64,000 nucleotides of DNA from Rhizobium leguminosarum. Its GTDB lineage: Bacteria > Pseudomonadota > Alphaproteobacteria > Rhizobiales > Rhizobiaceae. Of this stretch, positions 49,411 through 58,993 are shown piece by piece. A model generated the notes under the pieces. It did no database searches, was not told where the DNA came from, and worked only from the letters and a program-made list of their open reading frames with translations. The position numbers and the translations under genes were made by a program. The stretch lies in assembly GCF_001652265.1 (NCBI RefSeq), contig NZ_LWBS01000472.1, positions 1 through 64,000 of the forward strand. The letters run 5' to 3'. Each line of letters starts with the position of its first letter. Position 1 is the stretch's first letter.

Positions 49411-49878
49411 TTATACACGGTCTTCGCGCGGACGGCGCGGACGGTCGTCGCGGTCGCCGAAGCCACCTTCACGCGGCGGACGCGGGCCGCGGTCGCGATC
49501 GCCGAAGCCGCCTTCACGCGGGCCACGGCCGCCTTCGCGCGGACGGTCGTCACGGTCGCGCTTCTGCATCATGGCAGACGGACCTTCTTCATGCTTTTCG
49601 ACGGCGATCGTCATGTAGCGAAGAACGTCTTCGCTGATGCGCATCTGACGTTCCATTTCCTGGACGGCAGCAGCCGGTGCATCGATGTCCATCAGGGCGT
49701 AGTGCGCCTTGCGGTTTTTCTTGATGCGGTAGGTAAGGGACTTGAGGCCCCAGTTCTCGATACGCCCGACCTTACCGCCATTCGCTTCGATCACACCCTT
49801 GTACTGTTCTACGAGGGCATCGACCTGCTGAGCGGAAATATCCTGCCGGGCAAGGAATACATGTTCATAAAGAGCCAT
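49411..49878 (-). CDS. rpsF: 30S ribosomal protein S6 with repeat-rich tail
   Basis: A 155-residue S6. The first ~105 residues are the standard ferredoxin-like fold ([31 protein letters not shown]). The last ~50 are a low-complexity tail of repeated [14 protein letters not shown] blocks rich in Arg, Gly and Asp, encoded by a near-tandem DNA repeat (about 49430-49560). Such tails occur in alphaproteobacterial S6 and may bind RNA or protein; unproven here. Confidence 0.95.
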   Translation of the reverse strand: MALYEHVFLARQDISAQQVDALVEQYKGVIEANGGKVGRIENWGLKSLTYRIKKNRKAHYALMDIDAPAAAVQEMERQMRISEDVLRYMTIAVEKHEEGPSAMMQKRDRDDRPREGGRGPREGGFGDRDRGPRPPREGGFGDRDDRPRRPREDRV

Positions 49879-50193
49879 GACAGCTTTGCCTTTCTTGCGT
49901 TTGGTTCAACCCGATATTCGGCGGCTAAGCCTCAACGACTGCTCCTGATTGGGCGGACCCAGGCAAGAAAGCGTTTCCGAGACGGTCGAGAGCGGAGACA
50001 CGGGAGGCTGGAACGCTTCCGTTCCGAACGATTTCCATGAGGAAACCGGCCCTCCGTTCAGCCACCAGCCAGAAGACCGGGTTAACGAACAGGGCGGCTT
50101 ATACGGATTTTTTGGGCAAAGGCAAGCGCAATCGGACACTCGAACCCGATGCCGGCCAATGGTCGGCATCGGGCAGGCGCCAAACAAATAGGA
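49879..50193. promoter_or_regulatory. Upstream region of rpsF, with an inverted repeat
   Basis: About 315 bases between rpsF and the end of the aldo/keto reductase gene. It contains an inverted repeat CCCGATGCCG (50145-50154) with CGGCATCGGG (50164-50173), without a T-tract in either direction. No supported gene. The rpsF promoter is expected here. Confidence 0.45.
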
Positions 50194-51237
50194 TCAAAGT
50201 GTCAGCGGATACTGCCGGTGCACCTTGGCGATTTCCGTCAGGATCTCGTTCGAAAGCGTAGTGTCGGCCGCGCCGATATCGATTTTCAACTGCTCCATCG
50301 AGGTCGCGCCGATAATGGCCGAGGCCATGAAGGGCCTGGACAGGCAGAAGGCGAGCGCCATTGCTGCCGGGTCGAGGCGGTATGTTGCAGCGATCTCCAG
50401 ATAGGCTTTGGTCGCCGGCTCCTGCAGCGGCTGCAGGCGACCGCCGATATCGTGGTTGATCGAGCCGCGCGAACCCTTCGGCCTGGCGCCATCGACATAC
50501 TTCCCGGACAGGATGCCGCCGGCGAGCGGCGAATAGGCGAGCAGCCCAACATCCTCGTGATGCGAGAGCTCGGCGAGATCGAGGTCGAAATGACGGTAGA
50601 GCAGATTATATTCGTTCTGGACGCTGGCAACGCGCGGCAGGCTCTTCTGTTCGGAGAGCGTCAGGTATTTCTGTATGCCCCAGGTGGTTTCGTTGGAAAG
50701 GCCGATCGCGCGGATCTTGCCCTCCTTGACCAGCGCGCCGAACGTTTCCAGGATGTCGAGCATATTGGCGACAGCCTTGTCGCGATCCTGGTTGAAGGGA
50801 TTGTAGCCCCAGTTCTGGCGGAAATGGAAATGGCCGCGGTTCGGCCAGTGGATTTGGTAGAGGTCGACGTAATCAGTCTTCAGCCGCGCCAGGCTGGCCT
50901 CGAGCGCCATGCGGATATTCTTCGCATCGGCACCTTCGCCGCCGCGTATATAGTCGCGGCCGCGGCCTGCGACCTTCGTAGCGAGCACGATATCCCCACG
51001 CTTGCCGGTCTTCTTGAACCAACTGCCGATATAGTCTTCGGTCCAGCCCTGTGTCGCTGCCGAAACCGGGGTGGTTGGATAAAGCTCGGCCGTATCGAAG
51101 AAATTGACGCCCTTTTCGACGGCGTAGTCCATCTGCGCATGCGCATCGGCTTCGCTGTTCTGCGAACCCCAGGTCATGGTTCCAAGGCAGATCTCTGAAA
51201 CGGAAATCTCGGTGCGGCCTAGTGAATTGTACTTCAT
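50194..51237 (-). CDS. Aldo/keto reductase (Tas type)
   Basis: A 347-residue NADP(H)-dependent AKR. It has MKYNSLGRTEISVSEICLGT, FFDTAELY with catalytic Asp and Tyr (about 46-53), ATKVAG with the Lys, and YQIHWPNRG (about 124-132). The C-terminal cofactor loop is IIGATSMEQL. The length and the extra insert resemble E. coli Tas and related reductases; the substrate is unknown. The frame is open to 51369, but ATG 51237 is the family start. Confidence 0.92.
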   Translation of the reverse strand: MKYNSLGRTEISVSEICLGTMTWGSQNSEADAHAQMDYAVEKGVNFFDTAELYPTTPVSAATQGWTEDYIGSWFKKTGKRGDIVLATKVAGRGRDYIRGGEGADAKNIRMALEASLARLKTDYVDLYQIHWPNRGHFHFRQNWGYNPFNQDRDKAVANMLDILETFGALVKEGKIRAIGLSNETTWGIQKYLTLSEQKSLPRVASVQNEYNLLYRHFDLDLAELSHHEDVGLLAYSPLAGGILSGKYVDGARPKGSRGSINHDIGGRLQPLQEPATKAYLEIAATYRLDPAAMALAFCLSRPFMASAIIGATSMEQLKIDIGAADTTLSNEILTEIAKVHRQYPLTL

Positions 51238-51450
51238 GGAAAAACCTTGGAAGAGAGATGAAAGCCTTGGGAGGGTCCGCGCAAATCTAGGCTGGATTTG
51301 GCGGAGCGCAAGAGCAAAAACAGGGCTTTTGCGCACGCGCGAAAGGCTTTGCGGAGAATGGGCCGCCACTTGACTCTGCCTGAAAGAATGTCAATTGGAG
51401 GCAAAACAGCCTTAAGGGGCGCAATCAGGGGCAGGAGCCAGGGACACGAG

Positions 51451-52395
51451 ATGACCATTGCTTTCACTTTTCCCGGCCAGGGCAGTCAGGCCGTCGGCAT
51501 GGGCAAAGATCTCGCCGAGAATTTTGCCGAGGCCCGCGCCGTCTTCGAAGAGGTCGATGCGGCGCTCGGCGAAAAGCTTTCGGACGTCATGTTCAACGGT
51601 CCCGAGGATAGGTTGACCTTGACGGCGAACGCACAGCCGGCGCTGATGGCCGTCTCGATCGCCGTTGTTCGCGTTCTGGAAGCCAAAGGGCTGGATCTGA
51701 AGTCGAAGGTCGCTTACGTCGCCGGCCACTCGCTCGGCGAATATTCGGCACTTTGCGCCGCCGGCACTTTTTCGCTCGCCGATACCGCGCGGCTGCTGCG
51801 CATTCGCGGCAATGCCATGCAGGCGGCTGTTCCCGTCGGCGTCGGCGCCATGGCCGCGATCATCGGCCTCGAACATGCCGACGTCGTTGCCGTCTGCGAG
51901 GCAGCCACCGCCGTCGGCGCCTGCCAGATCGCCAACGATAATGGCGGCGGCCAGATCGTCATCTCGGGCGAGAAGGCAGCCGTCGAAAAGGCCGCCGGCC
52001 TCGCGACCGACAAGGGCGCCAAGCGTGCCATTCTGCTGCCGGTCTCCGCTCCGTTCCATTCGACACTGATGGCACCGGCCGCCGACGCCATGCGCGAAGC
52101 ACTGGCAACGGTTTCGAAATCCGATCCCATCGTGCCCCTCATTGCAAATGTCCGTGCCGCCCCCGTGACAGCCGCCGACGAGATCGCCAGCCTCCTGGTC
52201 GAGCAGGTGACCGGTCAGGTCCGCTGGCGCGAGACGGTGGAGTGGTTCGCTGGAAATGGCGTCACGACGCTTTATGAACTCGGTTCCGGCAAGGTGCTGA
52301 CCGGCCTTGCCCGCCGCATCGACAAGACGATCAACGGCATCTCCGTCAACGGTCCGGCGGATATCGACGCGGCCGTCGCCGCCCTCATGGCCTGA
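51451..52395 (+). CDS. fabD: Malonyl-CoA:ACP transacylase
   Basis: Loads malonyl groups onto ACP for fatty-acid elongation. The 314-residue product has the N-terminal FTFPGQGSQAVGMG (about 5-18), the nucleophile in VAGHSLGEYSAL (about 90-101), and the catalytic His in SAPFHSTLM (about 199-207). The frame is open upstream to 51298; ATG 51451 matches the family. It starts the fabD-fabG-acpP-fabF group. Confidence 0.96.
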   Translation: MTIAFTFPGQGSQAVGMGKDLAENFAEARAVFEEVDAALGEKLSDVMFNGPEDRLTLTANAQPALMAVSIAVVRVLEAKGLDLKSKVAYVAGHSLGEYSALCAAGTFSLADTARLLRIRGNAMQAAVPVGVGAMAAIIGLEHADVVAVCEAATAVGACQIANDNGGGQIVISGEKAAVEKAAGLATDKGAKRAILLPVSAPFHSTLMAPAADAMREALATVSKSDPIVPLIANVRAAPVTAADEIASLLVEQVTGQVRWRETVEWFAGNGVTTLYELGSGKVLTGLARRIDKTINGISVNGPADIDAAVAALMA

Positions 52396-52425
52396 TTGGT
52401 ATCTCCAGATATAAGGAACGTTTCC

Positions 52426-53163
52426 ATGCTCGATCTCTCTGGCCGCAAGGCTCTCGTCACAGGCGCATCGGGCGGTATTGGCGAGGAAATCGCCCGCCTT
52501 CTTCACAAGCAGGGCGCCGTCGTCGGCCTGCACGGCACCCGTGTCGAGAAGCTGGAAGCGCTGGCGGCCGAACTCGGCGAGCGCGTCAAGATTTTCCCGG
52601 CCAACCTGTCCGACCGCGATGAGGTCAAGGCGCTCGGCCAGAAGGCCGAGGCCGACCTCGAAGGCGTTGACATCCTCGTCAACAATGCCGGCATCACCCG
52701 CGACGGCCTGTTCGTGCGCATGAGCGACGAGGACTGGGACAGCGTTCTCGAAGTGAACCTGACATCGACCTTCCGGCTGACGCGCGAATTGACGCATCCG
52801 ATGATGCGCCGCCGCTATGGCCGCATCATCAACATCACCTCCATCGTCGGCGTCACCGGCAATCCGGGCCAGGCCAATTACTGCGCCTCCAAGGCCGGTA
52901 TGATCGGCTTCACCAAGTCCCTGGCGCAGGAAATTGCCACCCGCAACGTGACGGTCAACTGCGTCGCACCTGGCTTCATTGAGAGCGCCATGACCGGCAA
53001 GCTGAACGACAAGCAGAAGGAAGCGATCATGGGGGCGATCCCGATGAAGCGCATGGGCACGGGCGGCGAGGTCGCTTCGGCGGTTGCTTACCTCGCGTCC
53101 TCCGAGGCTGCCTATATGACGGGCCAGACACTGCACGTAAACGGCGGCATGGCGATGATCTGA
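52426..53163 (+). CDS. fabG: 3-oxoacyl-[ACP] reductase
   Basis: Reduces beta-ketoacyl-ACP with NADPH. A 245-residue SDR with VTGASGGIGEEIA (about 11-23), NNAGITRDGL (about 86-95), catalytic Ser138 region IINITSIVGVTGN and YCASKAG (about 151-157). AAGGAACG precedes ATG 52426; the frame is open from 52396. It follows fabD by 30 bases. Confidence 0.96.
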   Translation: MLDLSGRKALVTGASGGIGEEIARLLHKQGAVVGLHGTRVEKLEALAAELGERVKIFPANLSDRDEVKALGQKAEADLEGVDILVNNAGITRDGLFVRMSDEDWDSVLEVNLTSTFRLTRELTHPMMRRRYGRIINITSIVGVTGNPGQANYCASKAGMIGFTKSLAQEIATRNVTVNCVAPGFIESAMTGKLNDKQKEAIMGAIPMKRMGTGGEVASAVAYLASSEAAYMTGQTLHVNGGMAMI

Positions 53164-53449
53164 AACGACAAACCGCTGGCATGGGAATAAATCCGCCAAT
53201 AGCATGTTGAGCAATCACGAACCGTTGATTTTCTGGCTTTGCGGCAGACATAAAGCATGTTAAGCGGGCCATGACTGTGAACAGTCGTCCCGAGAAAGCA
53301 GACGGACCGGCGGGCTTTTTGCAAGCCTGGGACATCTCTGAAGCCGGGTAAACGAGTTTGCCGAGGATGTCTGAAAACATCGCAGGCTGAAACAGGGTAG
53401 GGGTGCCGTGATGGCATTCCGATCAGGACATAAGGTCGAGGAAACCGAC
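53164..53449. promoter_or_regulatory. fabG-acpP intergenic region
   Basis: About 286 bases. TTGATT (about 53224) and CATAAA about 18 bases later could be the acpP promoter; this is a weak match. No gene is seen. acpP often has its own strong promoter. Confidence 0.4.
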
Positions 53450-53686
53450 ATGAGCGATATCGCAGAACGCGTAAAGAAAATTGTTATTGATCATCTTGGC
53501 GTTGATGCCGACAAGGTCGTCGAGAGCGCCAGCTTTATCGACGATCTAGGCGCTGACTCGCTCGACACGGTCGAACTTGTCATGGCTTTCGAAGAAGAAT
53601 TCGGCGTTGAAATTCCTGACGACGCTGCCGACTCGATCCTGACGGTTGGCGATGCCGTGAAGTTTATTGAGAAGGCCCAGGCCTGA
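53450..53686 (+). CDS. acpP: Acyl carrier protein
   Basis: A 78-residue acidic protein that carries acyl chains on a 4'-phosphopantetheine. The attachment serine is in [19 protein letters not shown] (about 34-52), the DSL motif. It begins [26 protein letters not shown] lies upstream of ATG 53450; the frame opens earlier but the short form is the family length. It is activated by AcpS (4.98-5.39 kb). Confidence 0.97.
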   Translation: MSDIAERVKKIVIDHLGVDADKVVESASFIDDLGADSLDTVELVMAFEEEFGVEIPDDAADSILTVGDAVKFIEKAQA

Positions 53687-53701
53687 TCCTGTGAATTTGA
53701 G

Positions 53702-53735
53702 AAAGGGCGGGCCTGGAGTCCGCCCTTTTCTTTTC
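53702..53735 (+). terminator. Terminator after acpP
   Basis: AAAGGGCGG (53702-53710) with CCGCCCTTT (53720-53728), a perfect 9-bp stem with a nine-base loop, then TCTTTTC. It lies 45 bases before fabF and would lower fabF expression relative to acpP. Confidence 0.88.
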
Positions 53736-53779
53736 GGCATATTTCTCCATAGAACATAAGAGACGGGGGAAAGCACGCG

Positions 53780-55042
53780 ATGAGACGTGTCGTCATCACC
53801 GGTACCGGCATGGTATCACCCTTGGGATGCGGAACCGAGGTGACGTGGTCCCGGCTGCTTGCCGGTCAGAACGGCGCCCGCCTCGTCACCGAATTCGAGG
53901 TCGATGACCTTCCCGCGAAGATCGCCTGCCGTATTCCTATCGGTGACGGCACCGACGGCACCTTCAATGTCGATCAGTGGATGGAGCCGAAGGAGCAACG
54001 CAAGGTCGATCCCTTCATCATCTACGGCATGGCCGCGGCCGACATGGCGCTCACCGATGCCGGCTGGCATCCCGAAACCGATGAGGACCAGATCGCCACC
54101 GGTGTGCTGATCGGCTCCGGCATTGGCGGCATCGAAGGCATTGTCGAGGCGGGTTACACCCTGCGCGACAAAGGCCCGCGCCGCATATCCCCCTTCTTCA
54201 TTCCCGGCCGCCTGATCAACCTCGTCTCCGGACAAGTCTCGATCCGCCACAAGCTGCGCGGACCCAATCATTCGGTCGTCACCGCCTGCTCGACGGGTGC
54301 GCATGCGATCGGCGATGCCGCGCGGCTAATCGCGCTGGGCGACGCCGACGTCATGGTCGCCGGCGGCACGGAATCCCCCGTCAGCCGCATTTCGCTTGCA
54401 GGCTTTGCCGCCTGCAAGGCGCTGTCGACCCAGCACAACGACGATCCGCAGAAGGCGTCGCGTCCCTATGATCGCGACCGCGACGGCTTCGTCATGGGCG
54501 AAGGTGCCGGCATCGTCGTGCTTGAGGAGCTGGAGCACGCCAAGGCACGCGGCGCCAGGATCTACGCCGAAATCGTCGGCTACGGCCTGTCGGGCGATGC
54601 CTATCACATCACGGCACCCTCCGAAGACGGCGAGGGCGCCGGCCGCTGCATGGCGATGGCGCTGAAACGCGCCGGGCTGACGCCGGCCGATATCGACTAC
54701 ATCAATGCCCACGGTACCTCGACCATGGCCGACACGATCGAACTCGGCGCCGTCGAGCGGCTGGTCGGCAATGCGGCGTCGAAGATCTCCATGTCCTCGA
54801 CCAAGTCGGCGACAGGACACCTTCTCGGTGCTGCCGGTGCCATCGAGGCGATCTTCACCACGCTCGCCATCCGCGACAATATCGCGCCGCCGACGCTCAA
54901 TCTCGACAATCCCGAACGGGAGACGGCGATCGATCTTGTTCCGCACAAGGCGCGTGAGCGAGACATCGATGTGGCGCTGTCCAATTCGTTCGGATTCGGC
55001 GGCACGAACGCGTCGCTCGTACTGCGCCGTTACGCGCAATAA
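53780..55042 (+). CDS. fabF: 3-oxoacyl-[ACP] synthase II
   Basis: Elongates acyl-ACP with malonyl-ACP. The 420-residue thiolase-fold enzyme has the catalytic Cys in VVTACSTGAHAIG and His in NAHGTSTM and KSATGHLLGAAGA, the C-H-H triad of KAS II. A G-G-rich Shine-Dalgarno (GGGGGAAAG) precedes ATG 53780. Confidence 0.96.
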   Translation: MRRVVITGTGMVSPLGCGTEVTWSRLLAGQNGARLVTEFEVDDLPAKIACRIPIGDGTDGTFNVDQWMEPKEQRKVDPFIIYGMAAADMALTDAGWHPETDEDQIATGVLIGSGIGGIEGIVEAGYTLRDKGPRRISPFFIPGRLINLVSGQVSIRHKLRGPNHSVVTACSTGAHAIGDAARLIALGDADVMVAGGTESPVSRISLAGFAACKALSTQHNDDPQKASRPYDRDRDGFVMGEGAGIVVLEELEHAKARGARIYAEIVGYGLSGDAYHITAPSEDGEGAGRCMAMALKRAGLTPADIDYINAHGTSTMADTIELGAVERLVGNAASKISMSSTKSATGHLLGAAGAIEAIFTTLAIRDNIAPPTLNLDNPERETAIDLVPHKARERDIDVALSNSFGFGGTNASLVLRRYAQ

Positions 55043-55226
55043 GAGTCCTGCAAGCGGTGTGACGGGTCTCCCTTGCACCGCAAACCGGCCGTCCTCTACG
55101 TTGCGTAAGGGGGGCGTGCGAAAGCATCACGACGGGCAGCGGCGTCGTTGAACGGCGGCAGAACCTGCTTTTGCCGCATTGCTTCGCGAAATAGCGAAGT
55201 GAGGGTCAAGTTTTAGAGGATTGCCG

Positions 55227-56444
55227 GTGAGCGATACGACGAACCAGAGCAACGATACCCAGGCGCAGAAGGGACCGATCATCCCGAAGTCGCCGAGCGA
55301 AGCCCTGCGTCCTGAGCGCGTTCCGGAGCCGCCGAAGCGGTCCAAGAAAGCCCGCGGTCAGGTCGTTCTTTTCCTGAACTTCATCATGACGATGGCCGTT
55401 CTGGTCTGCGTCGTCGCCGTCATCGGCTTCTACTACGCCACATCGACCTATCGGAATCCCGGTCCGCTGCAGACCAACACCAATTTCATCGTCCGCAACG
55501 GCGCTGGTCTGACCGAAATCGCCTCGAACCTCGAGCGCAACGCGATCATCAGCGATGCCCGCATCTTCCGCTATCTCACGGCAACGCACCTGTCCGCGGG
55601 TGAGAGCCTCAAGGCGGGTGAATACGAGATCAAGGCGAGGGCTTCCATGAGCGATATCATGGAGCTTCTGAAATCGGGCAAGTCCATTCTCTATTCCGTT
55701 TCCTTCCCCGAGGGCTTGACGGTCCGCCAGATGTTCGACCGCATGCTGCAGGATACTGTGCTGGAAGGTGACTTGCCGGCCGCACTGCCGATCGAGGGCA
55801 GCCTTCGTCCGGATACCTACAAATTCTCGCGCGGCACCAAGCGCTCGGAAATCATCGACCAGATGGCGGCTGCGCAGCAGAAGCTCGTCGATCAGATCTG
55901 GGACAAGCGCGACTCCTCGCTGCCGCTGCGATCCAAGGAGGAATTCGTGACACTCGCCTCGATCGTCGAAAAGGAAACTGGCGTTCCCGACGAGCGTGCG
56001 CATGTCGCCTCCGTTTTTCTGAACCGGCTCGGCAAGGGCATGCGCCTGCAGTCTGATCCGACGATTATTTACGGCCTCTTCGGCGGCGAAGGCAAACCGG
56101 CCGACCGGCCGATCTACCAGTCGGACCTGAAGCGGGATACACCTTACAACACTTATGTCATCAAGGGGCTGCCGCCATCGCCGATCGCCAATCCCGGCAA
56201 GGATGCGCTGGAAGCCGTCGCCAATCCCTGGAAGACGCAGGACCTCTATTTCGTCGCCGACGGTACAGGTGGCCATGTTTTTGCTGCGACGCTCGAAGAG
56301 CACAATGCCAACGTCAAGCGCTGGCGTAAGCTCGAAGCCGATAAGGGCTCGGACCCGAACATCGCAGTCGACGGCCAGCCGGAAGAGCAGCCGGCGGATA
56401 ATGGCGCGACCGTTGTGCCGCCGAAGAAAAAGAAGATCAACTGA
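55227..56444 (+). CDS. mltG: Endolytic murein transglycosylase MltG
   Basis: Terminates nascent glycan strands in peptidoglycan. The 405-residue product has a cytoplasmic basic head (about 1-45), one membrane helix (about 48-72), a LysM-like region and the YceG/MltG domain. The catalytic Glu is in ASIVEKETGVPDERAHVA. Older annotations call it an aminodeoxychorismate lyase. GTG 55227 follows TAGAGGA; a TTG at 55221 is less likely. The tail is Lys-rich (PPKKKKIN). Confidence 0.93.
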   Translation: MSDTTNQSNDTQAQKGPIIPKSPSEALRPERVPEPPKRSKKARGQVVLFLNFIMTMAVLVCVVAVIGFYYATSTYRNPGPLQTNTNFIVRNGAGLTEIASNLERNAIISDARIFRYLTATHLSAGESLKAGEYEIKARASMSDIMELLKSGKSILYSVSFPEGLTVRQMFDRMLQDTVLEGDLPAALPIEGSLRPDTYKFSRGTKRSEIIDQMAAAQQKLVDQIWDKRDSSLPLRSKEEFVTLASIVEKETGVPDERAHVASVFLNRLGKGMRLQSDPTIIYGLFGGEGKPADRPIYQSDLKRDTPYNTYVIKGLPPSPIANPGKDALEAVANPWKTQDLYFVADGTGGHVFAATLEEHNANVKRWRKLEADKGSDPNIAVDGQPEEQPADNGATVVPPKKKKIN

Positions 56445-56462
56445 TACTTTCGGGAGGCTCGG

Positions 56463-57350
56463 ATGGCTTTGCAGTCCATGACCGGTTTTGCGCGGCGCGA
56501 GGGAACGAGCGGCCGCTGGCGCTGGGCATGGGAGCTGCGCTCGGTCAACGGCAAGGGCCTCGATCTGCGCCTGCGCCTGCCGCCCGGCCTCGAACGCATG
56601 GAGGCAGAGGTCCGCCGCCTTGCCGGCGAAAGCTTCAGCCGCGGCAACCTGCAGGCATCGCTATCCGTCACCGCAGACGAGAACCGTTTCGAGGCGGTGC
56701 TGAACAAGCAAGCGCTTGCTGCCGTGCTGGCCATGCGCGAGCAATTGGACGGTGTCATCGACCCGGCGCCGCTGAAGCTCGATACGCTGCTTCTGGTGCG
56801 CGGCATCGTTGAATTCCGCGAAAGTGAGGATGGCGAGGAAGCGCTTGCCGCCCGTGACGCCGATATCGCTGCCGGCCTGCTGGCCGCGCTAGCCGATCTG
56901 AGAGCAATGCGCGAACAGGAAGGGTCGGCTCTGGCCCGCATTCTTCAAGACCATGTCACGACGATTGAAGGCCTGACACGAACGATTGAGGTCGATCCCT
57001 CGCGCTCGCCGCAGGAGATCGCCGCGCGGCTGGTCGCGCAGGTCGCCTTGTTGATGGACGGCATGGCCGCACTCGACCGCGACAGGCTGCATGCCGAAGC
57101 CGCACTGCTGGCGACCAAGGCGGATTTGCGTGAGGAAATCGATCGTCTGAAGGCGCATGTCGCCGCGGCGCGCGATCTCCTGGTGAAAGGTGGCCCTGCC
57201 GGTCGGCGGCTGGACTTCCTTGCACAGGAATTTAACCGCGAATCGAATACCATCTGCTCGAAGTCGAATGCCTCGGCGGTCACCGCTGCCGGCATCGAGC
57301 TGAAAGTCGTGATCGACCAGTTCCGCGAGCAGGTCCAGAATTTGGAGTAA
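56463..57350 (+). CDS. yicC: YicC-family endoribonuclease-like protein
   Basis: A 295-residue protein starting MALQSMTGFARREG, the YicC N-terminal motif, with the DUF1732 C-terminal region near 210-295 containing FLAQEFNRESNTICSKSN. E. coli YicC has been described as a ribonuclease that affects small-RNA decay; the role here is inferred. It precedes gmk by three bases, as in E. coli and many proteobacteria where yicC and gmk are neighbours. GGGAGGCTCGG lies upstream. Confidence 0.92.
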   Translation: MALQSMTGFARREGTSGRWRWAWELRSVNGKGLDLRLRLPPGLERMEAEVRRLAGESFSRGNLQASLSVTADENRFEAVLNKQALAAVLAMREQLDGVIDPAPLKLDTLLLVRGIVEFRESEDGEEALAARDADIAAGLLAALADLRAMREQEGSALARILQDHVTTIEGLTRTIEVDPSRSPQEIAARLVAQVALLMDGMAALDRDRLHAEAALLATKADLREEIDRLKAHVAAARDLLVKGGPAGRRLDFLAQEFNRESNTICSKSNASAVTAAGIELKVVIDQFREQVQNLE

Positions 57351-57353
57351 GAC

Positions 57354-58016
57354 ATGAAACCGGCGAAATCCTCGCCCGTGCAGATCGCCCGCCGCGGTCT
57401 GATGCTTGTCATCTCGTCGCCGTCAGGCGCCGGCAAGTCCACCATCGCGCGCACGCTGCTGGAGACCGACAGGCATATCGGCCTTTCCGTCAGCGTCACC
57501 ACGCGCCAGCGCCGCCCAAGCGAGGTCGAGGCTGTGCATTACCACTTCAAGAGTGTGCGCGAGTTCGAGCGGCTGCGCGATAGCGACGCGTTGCTCGAAT
57601 GGGCCGAGGTCCATGGAAATTTCTACGGCACGCCGCGTGAGCCGGTCGAGCAGGCCATGGCGGAAGGCCGCGACATGCTCTTCGATATCGACTGGCAGGG
57701 CGCCCAGCAATTGCAGGAGAAGATGTCGGCCGACGTTGTCTCGATCTTCGTGCTGCCGCCGACCATGACCGAGCTGCAGTCGCGGCTGCACCGTCGTGCC
57801 GAGGATTCCGAAGAGGTCATCCAGACGCGCCTCGCCAACAGCCGCGCCGAGATCGCCCACTGGCGCGAATACGATTACGTCATCATTAATGACGACCTCA
57901 ACGCTGCCTTCGACGCCGTCCAGTCGATCGTCAAGGCCGAACGCCTGCGCCGCGACCGCCGCCATGGCATGTTCGACTTTGTCCGCGAGCTCTTGGAAGA
58001 GACGCCGTCGCTTTAA
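57354..58016 (+). CDS. gmk: Guanylate kinase
   Basis: Phosphorylates GMP to GDP. The 220-residue product has the P-loop [10 protein letters not shown] (about 21-30), the GMP-binding [17 protein letters not shown] (about 50-66) with the conserved Arg, and the lid region. The ATG lies three bases after the yicC stop, so the two are coupled. Confidence 0.96.
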   Translation: MKPAKSSPVQIARRGLMLVISSPSGAGKSTIARTLLETDRHIGLSVSVTTRQRRPSEVEAVHYHFKSVREFERLRDSDALLEWAEVHGNFYGTPREPVEQAMAEGRDMLFDIDWQGAQQLQEKMSADVVSIFVLPPTMTELQSRLHRRAEDSEEVIQTRLANSRAEIAHWREYDYVIINDDLNAAFDAVQSIVKAERLRRDRRHGMFDFVRELLEETPSL

Positions 58017-58063
58017 AACGCGATGCCGGAACGTGCGCGGTTTCGGATGACGTCATCCTGCAT

Positions 58064-58168
58064 CTAGAGCAAGTCCAGCAAAAGTGCGCAGCGGTTTTGC
58101 GTCCGGGATTGCGTAGAAACAAAAGGTTAGAGCGGTTCTACACTTCCATGAAAAGCTGAACCGCTCTA
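58064..58168. repeat. Complete RIME element
   Basis: The reverse-complement twin of the element at 30411-30514: CTAGAGCAAGTCCAGC...GGGATTGCG and AGCGGTTCTAC...GCTGAACCGCTCTA, joined by AAACAAAAG. Its right end contributes the TAG stop codon of rsmA (58166-58168). Confidence 0.88.
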
Positions 58169-58993
58169 AAGGCTGTTCGCCAAAAGGCAGAATTCCTCGA
58201 CGGAAAGGGTCTCAGCCCGTCGCGCCGGATCAATCCCGGCCTTGACGAGCAGGCTCTCGCCGCCGAACGGTTTCAGGCTTTGGCGCAGCATCTTGCGACG
58301 CTGGCCGAAAGCGGCTTGCGTCATTTTTTCCAGATTGGCGACAGCGCAGGGGATGGGGTTTTCGCGGGGGACCAGATGCACGACGGTCGACGTCACTTTC
58401 GGCGGCGGTGTGAAGGCTTGTGGCGGCACGTCAAAAGCCATGCGTGCCTTCGTCCGCCAACCGCACAGCACGCCGAGACGGCCGTAATGGTCGTCGTCTT
58501 CATTGGCGACGATTCGCTCGCCGACCTCCTTCTGGAACATCAGCGTCAGCGACTGCCAGAACGGCGGCCAGGCTTTCGGCAGCAACCAGTTGACCAAGAG
58601 CTGCGTGCCGACATTGTAGGGCAGGTTGGCAATGATCTTGATCGGGCCTTCCGGCGCCAATGTCTCGAAATCGGTCTTCAGCGCATCGCCTTCGATCACC
58701 TCGAGCCTGCCAGGATAATGACCGGCGATCTCGGCCAGTGCCGGCAGGCAGCGTGTATCCCGCTCGATGGCGATAACCTTCCTGGCGCCGAGCGCCAGGA
58801 TCGCGCGTGTCAGTCCGCCGGGGCCGGGGCCGACCTCGAAAACGGTCGCCTCATCGAGCGCCCCCGCCGTCCGGGCGATTTTCTGGGTGAGGTTGAGGTC
58901 GAGCAGGAAATTCTGCCCGAGCGCCTTGCGCGCATCGAGGCCGTGACGCTGGATGACGTCACGAAGCGGCGGCAGGCCATCGAGTGCTGCCAT
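58166..58993 (-). CDS. rsmA: 16S rRNA dimethyladenosine transferase
   Basis: Dimethylates two adjacent adenosines near the 3' end of 16S rRNA using SAM (KsgA). The 275-residue protein has the SAM motif [16 protein letters not shown] (about 52-67), V-I-A-I-E-R-D (about 75-81) and the catalytic NLPYN motif in [10 protein letters not shown] (about 124-133). Its ATG overlaps the pdxA stop by one base (TGATG). The stop codon is in the RIME repeat. Confidence 0.96.
   Translation of the reverse strand: MAALDGLPPLRDVIQRHGLDARKALGQNFLLDLNLTQKIARTAGALDEATVFEVGPGPGGLTRAILALGARKVIAIERDTRCLPALAEIAGHYPGRLEVIEGDALKTDFETLAPEGPIKIIANLPYNVGTQLLVNWLLPKAWPPFWQSLTLMFQKEVGERIVANEDDDHYGRLGVLCGWRTKARMAFDVPPQAFTPPPKVTSTVVHLVPRENPIPCAVANLEKMTQAAFGQRRKMLRQSLKPFGGESLLVKAGIDPARRAETLSVEEFCLLANSL

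Noticed and set aside
50145..50173. Inverted repeat as a terminator of the aldo/keto reductase gene
   Set aside because: There is no T-tract after the stem on either strand. It is kept only as an inverted repeat in the rpsF upstream region.
51412..53214. Minus-strand frame of 600 aa over fabD and fabG
   Set aside because: Antisense to two well-supported fatty-acid genes.
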